Below are positions 7,799 to 16,013 of a DNA stretch of 59,668 nucleotides, piece after piece. Made by a program: the position numbers and the translations under genes. This DNA is from Aggregatibacter actinomycetemcomitans (GTDB taxonomy: Bacteria > Pseudomonadota > Gammaproteobacteria > Enterobacterales > Pasteurellaceae): the NCBI GenBank assembly GCA_017160915.1, contig JACAWG010000081.1, positions 21,189 to 80,856 on the forward strand. The letters run 5' to 3'. Within the stretch, counting starts at the first letter, position 1, and every line of letters begins with the position of its first letter. The notes under the pieces are model-generated. The model worked only from the letters and a program-made list of their open reading frames with translations, did no database searches and was not told where the DNA came from.

Positions 7799-9520
7799 CT
7801 AATTCTCTAAAGGTTCAATATAATCAATTAATAACTGAATATCCCGATTGCCGCGAAATTCATTAATGTCTAACTTATATACCAGTTTTGCTGTTTTTAT
7901 TGATAAATCAGGATAATAGCGCGTATCCACATTAAAGGCGATAGCATCTATCAATGGTCCGCCCAGTTTGGGTTCCACCATCATTTTTAAATGTTTTTCC
8001 CCCACCAAACGCTGTTGCAGAATTTTAAACTCGCCGTCAAATAAAGGCTCGGGAAAGGCTTGCCCCCAAGGACCGGCAGATTTTAAACGTTCCGCCGTAT
8101 TCAGATTCAGCTCGTTCACTTTCAGTTCGCCGTCCGTCCAAATGCTGCCTTGTAGCTGTTCCTGCGCTAACAATTCACTGACCGTCTCGTTAAAAATGCG
8201 TTGGAAATCGGCAAAATAGTTTTCATTAATGCTTAAACCCGCCGCCATGGCATGACCGCCGAATTTTAAAATTAAATCAGGGTGTTGCGAATAAACCCGT
8301 TCCAGCGCATCACGAATATGCAAGCCCGGAATAGAACGTGCGGAACCTTTCAAAATGCCGTCCTGATCCTGCGCAAAAGCAATTACCGGGCGGTGAAACT
8401 GGTCTTTAATGCGCGACGCCACAATGCCTAACACACCCTGATGCCAATCCGCCTGATACAGCACGATGGAATGCAGCAGTTGGTTTTCAAGTGCGGTGAG
8501 ATTTTGGCATATTTTTAAGGCTTCCAGCTTCATGCCCTGCTCGATTTCTTTGCGCGCTTGATTTAAGCCGTCTAATTCTAACGCCAAGGCGCGGGCGTTT
8601 TCCATGTCTTCCGCCAGCAATAATTCAACGCCTACGGACATATTATCCAAACGCCCCGCCGCATTTAATCGAGGCGCAATGGAAAAACCCAAATCCGAGG
8701 CGGAAAATCCCGCCAAATCCCGTTTCGCCACTTCCGCCAAAGCGCGAATGCCGCAACGGCAACGCTGCGCTTTAATGCGCGCCAAGCCCTGATACACCAA
8801 AATGCGATTGTTTTGATCCAACGGCACCACATCGGACACCGTACCTAACGCCACCAAATCCAGCAGTTCGGTGAAGTTCGGCTGATTTTTGGCGTCAAAT
8901 ATGCCCAATTCACGGAATTTCGCCCGCAAAGCAAGCATAAGATAAAACGTCACGCCCACACCGGCGAGATTTTTCGACGGAAAACCGCAATGGGCAAGAT
9001 TCGGATTAACGATGGCATCGGCGTTCGGCAAGGTTTCCGGCGGCAAATGATGATCGGTAACGATGACATTCACGCCCCGTTCTTTTAGAAATACCACGCC
9101 CTCATGGGAAGACACGCCGTTATCCACCGTGATGAGCAGTTCAACATCCAGCGCCAACGCGTCTTGCGCTACCGCAACGCTTAAACCGTAACCCTGCTCG
9201 AAGCGATTCGGCACCAAATAGGCGACGTTGGCGAAACCGAGCTGACGCAACGCCAACACCGCCAATGCCGTACTTGTCGCGCCGTCCGCGTCAAAATCGC
9301 CGACGATAACGATTTTTTGCTGTTTTTCGTAGGCGTCCAGCAAAAGCTCCACCGCCACATCCAAGCCGGACATCAAATTCGGGTTGTGAATAGCGGCTAA
9401 AGTGCGGTCTAATTGGCGGGCGTTTTTAATGTGCCGTGAACGATAAAGACGATCCAAAAGCGGATCGTCACAGAGTTTATCGCCTGCCGGCACGTCGCGG
9501 CGCAAGATACGTTTTTGCAC
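7799..9520 (-). CDS. recJ: Single-stranded-DNA-specific exonuclease RecJ
   Basis: 5'-3' ssDNA exonuclease of the DHH phosphoesterase superfamily, used in RecF-pathway recombination, mismatch repair and base-excision repair. 573 residues, full length for gamma-proteobacterial RecJ. Metal-binding motifs are visible in order: GDFDADGATST near residue 76, TVDNGVSSHEG, VTDHHLPP (DHH) and, in the DHHA1 half, FGGHAMAAG. The start codon is GTG (9520). It begins 14 bases after dsbC; recJ just downstream of dsbC is a conserved arrangement in Pasteurellaceae and enterics. Confidence 0.97.
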   Translation of the reverse strand: MQKRILRRDVPAGDKLCDDPLLDRLYRSRHIKNARQLDRTLAAIHNPNLMSGLDVAVELLLDAYEKQQKIVIVGDFDADGATSTALAVLALRQLGFANVAYLVPNRFEQGYGLSVAVAQDALALDVELLITVDNGVSSHEGVVFLKERGVNVIVTDHHLPPETLPNADAIVNPNLAHCGFPSKNLAGVGVTFYLMLALRAKFRELGIFDAKNQPNFTELLDLVALGTVSDVVPLDQNNRILVYQGLARIKAQRCRCGIRALAEVAKRDLAGFSASDLGFSIAPRLNAAGRLDNMSVGVELLLAEDMENARALALELDGLNQARKEIEQGMKLEALKICQNLTALENQLLHSIVLYQADWHQGVLGIVASRIKDQFHRPVIAFAQDQDGILKGSARSIPGLHIRDALERVYSQHPDLILKFGGHAMAAGLSINENYFADFQRIFNETVSELLAQEQLQGSIWTDGELKVNELNLNTAERLKSAGPWGQAFPEPLFDGEFKILQQRLVGEKHLKMMVEPKLGGPLIDAIAFNVDTRYYPDLSIKTAKLVYKLDINEFRGNRDIQLLIDYIEPLEN

Positions 9521-9534
9521 GGATAAAACCTAAA

Positions 9535-10218
9535 TTAGCCTTCCAATTCCGCTAATAAATCGGCAGGTTTCATGTAACCGCCGATAGATTCGCCTTCGCT
9601 GGTGATGATGGTCGGCGTTCCGGTGACACCGAATTGAACCCCAAGCAGATAATGTTTTTTCACCACATTCGGGGTTTTCAGTTCTTTCGGCAGATTGCCT
9701 TTTTCCGCTTCATTTAAGGCGTATGCCGGGTCTTTCGCGGTAAAAATCGCTTCCATTTGCCCTGCCGTTTGGCTGTTAATGCCCGCACGCGGGAACGCCA
9801 AATAGCGCACGGTAATGCCTAAGTCGTTATATTCTTTAATTTGTTGATGTAATAAATGGCAGTAATGGCAGGTAATATCCATAAACACGGTGACGACGTG
9901 TTTTTCATTTTTCGCCGGGTACACAATCATTTCGCTTTTCAGCGCATTTAATTTATCCAGCAATACTTTGTTGGTGACGTTGCTAATGCCTTTGTCGGTT
10001 AATTTGTAGATTTTGCCTTGTAATAAATATTCACCGTCTTCGCTGGCATAGAAAACGCCTTGGTCGCTCACAACGGTTTTTAAGCCTTTAATCGGCGAGG
10101 CTTGAATATCAATCTCTTTTGCGCCTAATTTTTCCAATTTACTTTTCAGCGCGGCATCGTTTGCCGATACACCAAAGGAAAGGGCGACAAGGGAAAGTGC
10201 GGTCAGAATTTTTTGCAT
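9535..10218 (-). CDS. dsbC: Periplasmic protein disulfide isomerase DsbC
   Basis: DsbC reshuffles wrong disulfides in periplasmic proteins and is kept reduced by DsbD. 227 residues: signal peptide (about 1-19), N-terminal dimerisation domain, then the catalytic thioredoxin domain with CHYC after FMDITCHYC near residue 117 and the cis-Pro loop TGTPT near the C-terminus. Both catalytic cysteines are present; the CxYC form matches DsbC rather than DsbA. First gene of the minus-strand dsbC-recJ-(dsbA-like)-mtnN group; the divergent small periplasmic gene starts 200 bases away. Confidence 0.95.
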   Translation of the reverse strand: MQKILTALSLVALSFGVSANDAALKSKLEKLGAKEIDIQASPIKGLKTVVSDQGVFYASEDGEYLLQGKIYKLTDKGISNVTNKVLLDKLNALKSEMIVYPAKNEKHVVTVFMDITCHYCHLLHQQIKEYNDLGITVRYLAFPRAGINSQTAGQMEAIFTAKDPAYALNEAEKGNLPKELKTPNVVKKHYLLGVQFGVTGTPTIITSEGESIGGYMKPADLLAELEG

Positions 10219-10327
10219 TTTTTGTTCCTAAATTGTGAAAATGACGGCAAATTATAAAAGTTATTGGGGCGTTATGCAAAAAAGAGCAAAACTCCAAAAA
10301 ATTTTTGAAAAATAAATAAAAAAATAC

Positions 10328-10359
10328 TTGACAACCTACCTCGGTTTTTTTTTTACAAT
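10328..10359 (+). promoter_or_regulatory. Promoter with a 10-T tract in the spacer
   Basis: A perfect -35 TTGACA (10328-10333) and a good -10 TACAAT (10354-10359) are separated by 20 bases, of which ten are an uninterrupted T run (10345-10354, its last T being the first base of the -10). Loss of about three T would give the optimal 17-base spacing. The gene at 10419 lies directly downstream. Confidence 0.65.
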
Positions 10360-10418
10360 CGCTTTCGTGTAATTTTTTTACACAAATCTATCCAAAAATT
10401 ACTTAAAAGGTATTTAAA

Positions 10419-10889
10419 ATGAAAAAATTATTAAAAATGACTACTCTCGCAGCCTTAACTTTTGCTTCAGTGAGTGCTTTTGCCGCATCTCAACAAGCTG
10501 AAGAATTAAAAAAATTCCAAGCGTGGGAAGAAGCCGCCTCTCAAAAACTTGAGACGGCTTTTGATGCTATCACCCAAGCCGCCGGCACCAGCAATGTTGC
10601 CGCAACAGAAGCCGGGATTGAAGAGTACAATAAAAAATCTGCGGAACTCTTAGCTGAATTAGATGCATTAGGTATTAAAACTGAAGAAGTTTCTCCGCTT
10701 ATTGCTAAATTCAAAGACTATGTGAGCGCAGAGAAAGAGATAACTGAAGTGCTTATCAGTCAAGCGAAATCTCCATCAGTCGACAATATCTCCAAAATCT
10801 CTGATGGCGTAAAAAAAACAAATGAGAAAAAAGATGCTATTGATAAATTAGCTGAACAATTGGAAGAAAAATTCCCTGCTGACGAATAA
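10419..10889 (+). CDS. Small helical periplasmic protein of unknown function
   Basis: 156 residues. A textbook signal peptide (basic MKKLLKM, hydrophobic core, cleavage after AFA near residue 22) leads to a mature protein of about 134 residues that is almost entirely predicted helix, rich in Glu, Lys and Ala and without cysteines. It could fold as a small helical bundle. I do not recognise a family; cytochrome b562 was considered but the haem-ligand pattern is absent. Composition is more A/T-rich than the neighbours. It sits alone between dsbC and prfB, genes I recall as adjacent in H. influenzae, so it looks like an insertion. Own promoter with a poly-T spacer, ribosome site AAAAGG, own terminator. 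Confidence 0.8.
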   Translation: MKKLLKMTTLAALTFASVSAFAASQQAEELKKFQAWEEAASQKLETAFDAITQAAGTSNVAATEAGIEEYNKKSAELLAELDALGIKTEEVSPLIAKFKDYVSAEKEITEVLISQAKSPSVDNISKISDGVKKTNEKKDAIDKLAEQLEEKFPADE

Positions 10890-10913
10890 ATCATTTTTAA
10901 TTAAATAAATTAC

Positions 10914-10949
10914 AAACCTTATTCATACTTTGTGAATAAGGTTTTTTTT
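10914..10949 (+). terminator. Intrinsic terminator of the small periplasmic gene
   Basis: A 12-bp perfect stem (AAACCTTATTCA at 10914-10925 with its complement at 10933-10944) with a 7-base loop, ending in eight consecutive T (10942-10949). Confidence 0.92.
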
Positions 10950-11028
10950 ATTCCGTCACAACCTACCAAAAGCCCGCAAAATCCCTTATAATCCCGCACT
11001 TACTTTATTCCTTTATTACATCATTATC

Positions 11029-12127
11029 ATGTTTGAAATTAATCCTATCAAAAATAAAATCACCGACTTAACCGACCGCACTTCCGTGCTTAGGGGGTAT
11101 CTTTGACTTCGACGCCAAAGTGGAGCGTTTAGAGGAAGTCAACGCCGAACTGGAACAGCCTGATGTGTGGAACGACGCAGACAAAGCGCAGGCGCTCGGC
11201 AAAGAACGCGTTTCTTTAGAACAGGTGGTGAACACCATCAAAAATCTGGAACAAGGTTTGGAAGATGTGGACGGGCTGTTGGAACTTGCCGTGGAAGCGG
11301 AAGACGAAAACACCTTCAACGAAGCCGTTGCCGAACTCGATGAGCTTGAACAACAACTCGAAAAATTAGAATTCCGCCGTATGTTCAGCGGTGAACACGA
11401 CGCCTGCGATTGCTATGTGGATTTGCAGGCAGGTTCCGGCGGCACCGAAGCGCAAGACTGGACGGAAATGTTGTTGCGCATGTATTTGCGTTGGGCGGAA
11501 AGCAAAGGCTTCAAAACCGAATTAATGGAAGTTTCCGACGGCGATGTGGCTGGGTTGAAATCCGCCACCATCAAAGTAAGCGGCGAATACGCCTTCGGTT
11601 GGTTACGCACCGAAACCGGCATTCACCGTTTGGTGCGCAAAAGCCCGTTCGATTCCAATAACCGTCGCCACACCTCTTTCAGCGCCGCCTTTGTGTATCC
11701 GGAAATCGACGACGACATTGACATCGAAATCAATCCGGCGGATTTGCGTATCGACGTGTATCGCGCGTCCGGCGCAGGCGGTCAGCACGTAAACAAAACC
11801 GAAAGTGCGGTGCGTATTACCCACATGCCAAGCGGTATTGTGGTGCAATGCCAAAACGACCGTTCCCAGCACAAAAATAAAGACCAGGCAATGAAGCAGT
11901 TGAAAGCGAAGTTGTACGAGCTGGAATTGCAAAAGAAAAACGCCGACAAACAAGCCATGGAAGACAATAAATCCGACATCGGCTGGGGCAGCCAAATTCG
12001 TTCTTATGTGTTGGACGATTCCCGCATTAAAGATTTACGCACCGGCGTGGAAAACCGCAATACGCAAGCGGTATTGGACGGCGATTTGGATCGCTTTATT
12101 GAAGCGAGTTTGAAAGCCGGATTGTAA
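11029..12127 (+). CDS. prfB: Peptide chain release factor 2 with programmed +1 frameshift
   Basis: RF2 terminates translation at UGA and UAA. The gene begins at ATG 11029; after 25 codons an in-frame TGA (11104-11106) interrupts it within AGGGGGTATCTTTGAC, the classical autoregulatory site: an internal Shine-Dalgarno (AGGGGG), slippery CTT and TGA followed by C. Skipping T 11104 puts the rest in frame, giving about 365 residues, normal for RF2. The main frame carries the SPF anticodon-like tripeptide (KSPFDSN) and the GGQ peptidyl-hydrolysis motif ([12 protein letters not shown]). It is not a broken gene. A -10 TATAAT lies at 10987-10992. An uptake signal sits just before the frameshift site. 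prfB-lysS is a conserved pair. Confidence 0.97.
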
Positions 12128-12183
12128 AAGTGCGGTCGTTTTTAAAAACGTTTTTTAAAGTTAAAAATGAAAGGTAAACAAAA

Positions 12184-13692
12184 ATGTCAGAACAAGAAGT
12201 CAAAGAATTAGACCTGAACGGCGAAATGTTGGTACGCCGTGAAAAATTAGCCGCCTTGCGCGCCAAAGGCAATGCCTTCCCGAACCAATTCCGTCGCGAT
12301 GCGCTTGCACAGGATTTGCACGATAAATACGATGCCGAAGATGGCGAAGCATTAAAAGAAAAACACATTGAAGTTGCCGTTGCGGGGCGTATCATGACCC
12401 GCCGCGCCATGGGCAAAGCCACTTTTATCACCATTCAGGATATGAGCGGTAAAATCCAGCTTTATGTGGCACGCGATAATCTGCCTGAAGGCGTGTATAA
12501 AGACGATGTGGGTCACTGGGATTTGGGCGATATTGTGGGCATTAAAGGCGCTTTATTCAAAACCAAAACCGACGAACTCACCGTGAAAGCCACCGAAGTT
12601 CAGCTATTAACCAAAGCCCTTCGCCCGTTGCCGGACAAATTCCACGGCTTAACCGACCAAGAAGTGCGCTATCGCCAACGTTATTTGGATTTAATTTCTA
12701 ATGAAGAATCCCGCCGCACTTTTATCATTCGCTCCAAAGTGGTTGCCGGCATTCGTGAATATTTCCTTTCCAAAGGCTTCATGGAAGTGGAAACCCCAAT
12801 GTTGCAAGTGATTCCGGGCGGCGCGGCGGCGCGTCCGTTCGTCACGCATCACAATGCCTTAGACGTGGATATGTACCTGCGTATCGCCCCTGAACTTTAC
12901 TTAAAACGCTTAGTGGTGGGCGGTTTTGAACGCGTATTCGAATTAAACCGCAACTTCCGTAACGAAGGCGTTTCCGTACGTCACAACCCGGAATTCACCA
13001 TGTTGGAATACTACCAAGCCTACGCCGATTACCACGATTTAATGGACAACACCGAAGAATTATTGCGTAAATTGGCGCTTGATATTTTAGGCACGACGAT
13101 CGTGAAATACGGCGACTTAGAATTTGATTTCGGCAAACCGTTCGAGCGTATCACTTTACACGACGCCACCATTAAATACGGCGCTGAAAAAGGCATTGTG
13201 AAAGAAGATTTATATGATTTCGACCGCGCGAAAGCCACTGCAGAACGCTTAGGCATCGAAGTACAAAAATCCTGGGGCTTAGGCAGCATTGTGAACGCTA
13301 TTTTTGAAGAAGTGGCGGAACATCACTTAATTCAACCGACCTTCTTAATGGCGCATCCTGCGGAAATTTCACCGCTCGCCCGTCGTAACGATGAAAACCC
13401 AGAAGTCACCGACCGTTTTGAACTCTTCATCGGCGGTCGTGAAATCGGTAACGGTTTCTCAGAATTAAACGACGCCGAAGACCAAAACGACCGCTTCGAC
13501 GCACAAGTCGCCGCCAAAGAAGCCGGTGATGACGAAGCCATGTTTAAAGACGAAGATTTCGTGGTCGCACTCGAACACGGCTTACCGCCGACTGCCGGCG
13601 AAGGCTTAGGCATCGACCGCCTGGCAATGCTCTACGCCAACGCACCGTCTATCCGTGATGTAATTTTATTCCCGGCAATGCGGCAGAAGTAA
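12184..13692 (+). CDS. lysS: Lysyl-tRNA synthetase, class II
   Basis: Charges tRNA-Lys with lysine. 502 residues, standard. An N-terminal OB-fold anticodon-binding domain (about 60-150, [16 protein letters not shown]) is followed by the class II catalytic core: motif 1 around [10 protein letters not shown] with the PGGAAARPF substrate loop, motif 2 around [19 protein letters not shown], and motif 3 [11 protein letters not shown] near the C-terminus. It follows prfB by 56 bases that contain an uptake signal and a short A/T palindrome; ribosome site AAAGGT upstream of the ATG. Confidence 0.98.
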   Translation: MSEQEVKELDLNGEMLVRREKLAALRAKGNAFPNQFRRDALAQDLHDKYDAEDGEALKEKHIEVAVAGRIMTRRAMGKATFITIQDMSGKIQLYVARDNLPEGVYKDDVGHWDLGDIVGIKGALFKTKTDELTVKATEVQLLTKALRPLPDKFHGLTDQEVRYRQRYLDLISNEESRRTFIIRSKVVAGIREYFLSKGFMEVETPMLQVIPGGAAARPFVTHHNALDVDMYLRIAPELYLKRLVVGGFERVFELNRNFRNEGVSVRHNPEFTMLEYYQAYADYHDLMDNTEELLRKLALDILGTTIVKYGDLEFDFGKPFERITLHDATIKYGAEKGIVKEDLYDFDRAKATAERLGIEVQKSWGLGSIVNAIFEEVAEHHLIQPTFLMAHPAEISPLARRNDENPEVTDRFELFIGGREIGNGFSELNDAEDQNDRFDAQVAAKEAGDDEAMFKDEDFVVALEHGLPPTAGEGLGIDRLAMLYANAPSIRDVILFPAMRQK

Positions 13693-13702
13693 TAACCTTG
13701 AT

Positions 13703-13736
13703 AAAAAGTGATGATCTGAAAAGGTCATCGCTTTTT
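13703..13736 (+). terminator. Terminator after lysS
   Basis: AAAAAGTGATGATC (13703-13716) pairs with GGTCATCGCTTTTT (13723-13736) with G-U wobbles; the right arm ends in five T. It abuts the preQ1 aptamer, so queD-queE expression either comes from partial read-through or from a promoter that overlaps this region. Confidence 0.75.
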
Positions 13737-13737
13737 C

Positions 13738-13772
13738 TGTAGTTCGCAAACCTCCTACATAAAAAAACTAGG
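13738..13772 (+). promoter_or_regulatory. preQ1-I riboswitch
   Basis: P1 stem TGTAG (13738-13742) / CTACA (13755-13759) encloses a 12-base loop TTCGCAAACCTC, then an A-rich tail TAAAAAAACTAGG. This is the compact H-type pseudoknot of preQ1 class I aptamers: the UUCGCA...AACC loop and the AAAAAACUA tail both match family examples. The closing AGG can serve as ribosome site for an ATG 6 bases on (13779), so control is probably translational, as in the Thermoanaerobacter aptamer. It precedes the preQ1-pathway genes queD and queE, which makes the assignment secure in context. Confidence 0.85.
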
Positions 13773-13778
13773 TATCAC

Positions 13779-13856
13779 ATGACATTTCAACTTTTCCTTT
13801 CAAAACACATTTGTGATCACCGATTGAATTTTATTCGGGCGGCAATGCCTAAATAA
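13779..13856 (+). CDS. Possible 25-residue leader ORF under the preQ1 riboswitch
   Basis: Starts MTFQLFLSK, ends AAMPK. Its ATG is placed 6 bases after the AGG of the riboswitch tail, so it is the reading frame whose initiation the aptamer would mask directly. It stops 26 bases before queD, which itself has a poor ribosome site, so translational coupling of queD to this leader is plausible. No similarity recognised; it could also be a remnant of a lost gene. Expression is not shown by sequence alone. Confidence 0.4.
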   Translation: MTFQLFLSKHICDHRLNFIRAAMPK

Positions 13857-13882
13857 CAATTAACCGAATTAATGGGCTTACT

Positions 13883-14308
13883 ATGTTTAAAGTTTCTAAA
13901 GAATTTAGCTTTGATATGGCGCATCTGTTAGATGGGCATGATGGGAAGTGTCAGAATTTACACGGGCACACCTATAAATTACAGGTGGAAGTGCGTGGAG
14001 ATTTGTATCAGGAAGGTGCAAAACAAGGCATGGTTATTGATTTCAGCGATTTGAAGAAAACGGTGAATCACGCCATTCTGGAGCCTATGGATCACGCCTT
14101 TATTTACGATCAAACCAGTGAACGGGAAAGCAAAATCGCCGCCCTATTGCAACAGCTTGATTCCAAAACCTTCGGCGTCCCTTTTCGTACTACGGCGGAA
14201 CAATTGGCTCAATTTATTTTCAATCAATTGAAATATCAGGAAAACCTTCCCGTTTCCGCCGTTCGCCTATGGGAAACGCCCACATCATTTTGCGAATATG
14301 GGGAATAA
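13883..14308 (+). CDS. queD: 6-carboxy-5,6,7,8-tetrahydropterin synthase QueD
   Basis: Converts 7,8-dihydroneopterin triphosphate to 6-carboxytetrahydropterin, the first committed step to 7-deazaguanine/queuosine. 141 residues. Zinc-binding histidines are visible in FDMAHLLDGHDGKCQNLHGHTYKL split over residues 10-33 (H14, H31, H33 region) with the catalytic Cys between them, plus DHAF near residue 71 and the C-terminal WETPTSFCEY segment containing the substrate-binding Glu. The ribosome site is weak (TGGGCTTACT), consistent with riboswitch or coupled control. queE follows 26 bases later. queC, next in the pathway, is not in this window. Confidence 0.95.
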   Translation: MFKVSKEFSFDMAHLLDGHDGKCQNLHGHTYKLQVEVRGDLYQEGAKQGMVIDFSDLKKTVNHAILEPMDHAFIYDQTSERESKIAALLQQLDSKTFGVPFRTTAEQLAQFIFNQLKYQENLPVSAVRLWETPTSFCEYGE

Positions 14309-14334
14309 GTGCGGTGCAAAATAGCAGTGTTTTT

Positions 14335-14943
14335 ATGCCTTCTTACAATATCGTTGAGATTTTTGAAAGCCTGCAAGGCGAAGGTTTTAACACCGGTATG
14401 CCGTGCATTTTCGTGCGCTTCGGCAAATGCAATCTTGCCTGTCCTTGGTGTGATACCAATTATAATCAATTTGAACGCATGACCTTGGCGCAAGTGATGG
14501 AAGAAGTGCGGTCGTTTTCTTCAAAGAATATTATCATCACCGGCGGCGAACCGACGATTGTTCCAAATATTGAAATCCTGCTTGAACAAATGAAATCGGA
14601 AGGTTATTTTCTCGCCATTGAAACCAACGGATTAAAACCGATCCCACCGCAAATTGATTACATCGCCACCAGCCCGAAACGTTTATATCAACATAAATAT
14701 GAACAACGTTGTATTGATTTTGCCCATGAAGTTCGTATCGTTGCAGATGAAAACGTTATGGTATTTTGTGAACTTATTGAAAACAAAATCCGCGCCGAGC
14801 GTTATTACCTTTCTCCTTGCGAAATTAACGGCAAAATGAATTTGCTGGAAACCATCACCCAACTTGGGCAATTAAATCAACGTGCAAACAAACCAAAATG
14901 GTTATTAAGTGTGCAAACACATAAATTAATTGGCATTGAATAA
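14335..14943 (+). CDS. queE: 7-carboxy-7-deazaguanine synthase QueE (radical SAM)
   Basis: Radical-SAM enzyme that contracts 6-carboxytetrahydropterin to 7-carboxy-7-deazaguanine. About 202 residues. The cluster motif CNLACPWC (CxxxCxxC) is near residue 31, after the conserved EIFESLQGEGFNTG start; the SAM-binding ITGGEPT follows near residue 68. I chose the ATG at 14335 (MPSYNIVEIF), where homology begins; an in-frame GTG 18 bases upstream inside an uptake signal is an alternative. The loop between the first motifs is short, as in the compact gram-negative QueE type. It forms an operon with queD. Confidence 0.94.
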   Translation: MPSYNIVEIFESLQGEGFNTGMPCIFVRFGKCNLACPWCDTNYNQFERMTLAQVMEEVRSFSSKNIIITGGEPTIVPNIEILLEQMKSEGYFLAIETNGLKPIPPQIDYIATSPKRLYQHKYEQRCIDFAHEVRIVADENVMVFCELIENKIRAERYYLSPCEINGKMNLLETITQLGQLNQRANKPKWLLSVQTHKLIGIE

Positions 14944-14972
14944 ACTTTTTTAATGAAATAAGCAGATTTCGC

Positions 14973-15000
14973 TTGATCGTTATATATTAATTTGTATAAT
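14973..15000 (+). promoter_or_regulatory. Strong promoter after queE
   Basis: TTGATC (14973-14978), 16-base A/T-rich spacer, perfect TATAAT (14995-15000). Predicted start near 15007. It faces a terminator only about 90 bases downstream and a NIF3 gene beyond that. Confidence 0.75.
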
Positions 15001-15006
15001 GAAGCT

Positions 15007-15104
15007 GTTTTTATTTAAGATGGTCGTCATTCTTAAACACAGTGGCCGGTGCAAACAACTCCCCCACGTCTTTACCAAAAGATCTTCGCACCGGTCATTT
15101 TTTT
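15007..15104 (+). ncRNA. Candidate small RNA or attenuated leader (about 98 nt)
   Basis: Between the strong promoter and the NIF3 gene lies an RNA that would end in an intrinsic terminator: a 9-bp stem GGCCGGTGC (15044-15052) / GCACCGGTC (15088-15096, one G-U pair), a nested 6-bp stem GTCTTT (15068-15073) / AAAGAT (15078-15083), and a 7-T run (15098-15104). No ORF of note is inside. It may be a free-standing sRNA or a transcriptional attenuator for the downstream gene. No family recognised. Confidence 0.5.
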
Positions 15105-15167
15105 CTTCTTATTCCTCTCCAAAGCCATTATCATTACGCCATTCCTTTCTTTATTCAGAGAATAGTT

Positions 15168-15923
15168 ATGCAAAATTTAGCACTGGAAAATCTGCTTAAT
15201 CAAAAACTCAACAGCCACCTTATTCATGATTACGCGCCTAACGGGTTACAGGTGGAAGGCAAACCTGAAATCAAAAAAATCATTACCGGCGTGACCGCAA
15301 GCCAAGCCTTAATTGACTACGCCGTTGCGCAAAAAGCCGACGCGCTGCTCGTTCACCACGGTTATTTTTGGAAAAGCGAAAATCCTTGCATTCGTGGCAT
15401 GAAAGGCAGACGTATCAAGGCATTGCTGGTAAATGACATCAATTTATACGGCTATCATCTGCCGCTGGATGTTCACCCCGAACTGGGCAATAACGCCCAA
15501 CTCGCCCAATTGCTTGATATTGAGAACCTCCAACCGCTGGAACAAAGCAATGCCAGCATTCCTGTTTGGGGAACGTTAAAAACCCCGCTCAGCGCCGAAC
15601 AATTTGCCCAACGCATTGAACAAACACTCGCCCGCAAGCCGTTAATTTGCACGGAAAACGGACCGCACTTTATTCGTAAAGTCGGCATTTGCACCGGTGG
15701 CGGACAGGGTTATATCGATCTTGCCGCCGCACAAGGTTGTGACGCATTTATTACCGGTGAAGTTTCGGAACAAACCATCCATTCCGCCAGAGAACAAGGG
15801 ATTCATTTCTTTGCCGCCGGTCATCACGCCACCGAACGTTACGGGGTTAAAGCACTAGGCGAATGGCTGGCAAACGAATATGGTTTTGAGGTGGAATTTA
15901 AGGATATGGATAACCCGGCGTAA
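15168..15923 (+). CDS. NIF3/DUF34-family metal-binding protein (YbgI-like)
   Basis: About 251 residues, typical for the NIF3 (GTP cyclohydrolase I type 2 homologue) family, which forms ring-shaped hexamers with a di-metal centre; the cellular role is unresolved, and some members are annotated as Nif3-like hydrolases. Metal-site motifs seen are LLVHHGYFW near residue 60, YHLPLDVHPELGNNAQL near residue 95, and the C-terminal ITGEVSEQ plus AAGHHATERYG. The ATG at 15168 (MQNLALENLL) is where homology begins; an upstream in-frame extension would run back through the terminator of the small-RNA candidate. Confidence 0.88.
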   Translation: MQNLALENLLNQKLNSHLIHDYAPNGLQVEGKPEIKKIITGVTASQALIDYAVAQKADALLVHHGYFWKSENPCIRGMKGRRIKALLVNDINLYGYHLPLDVHPELGNNAQLAQLLDIENLQPLEQSNASIPVWGTLKTPLSAEQFAQRIEQTLARKPLICTENGPHFIRKVGICTGGGQGYIDLAAAQGCDAFITGEVSEQTIHSAREQGIHFFAAGHHATERYGVKALGEWLANEYGFEVEFKDMDNPA

Positions 15924-15947
15924 CTGGTTAAACCAAAAATCGTTACA

Positions 15948-15976
15948 TTGCTCAAGGTCGGCAAAACAAGTATAAT
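15948..15976 (+). promoter_or_regulatory. fabI promoter
   Basis: TTGCTC (15948-15953), 17-base spacer, TATAAT (15971-15976); 37 bases before the fabI ATG. Confidence 0.7.
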
Positions 15977-16013
15977 CTCGCCAATTTTTTCACTAAAACA
16001 AATAGGAATAACT

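Noticed and set aside
10419-10889. Cytochrome b562-like protein
   Set aside because: Similar size and export signal, but the Met and His haem ligands are not at matching positions.
11029-11106. In-frame TGA near the start of prfB suggesting a pseudogene
   Set aside because: It is the conserved programmed frameshift site (AGGGGG, CTT, TGAC) that autoregulates RF2.
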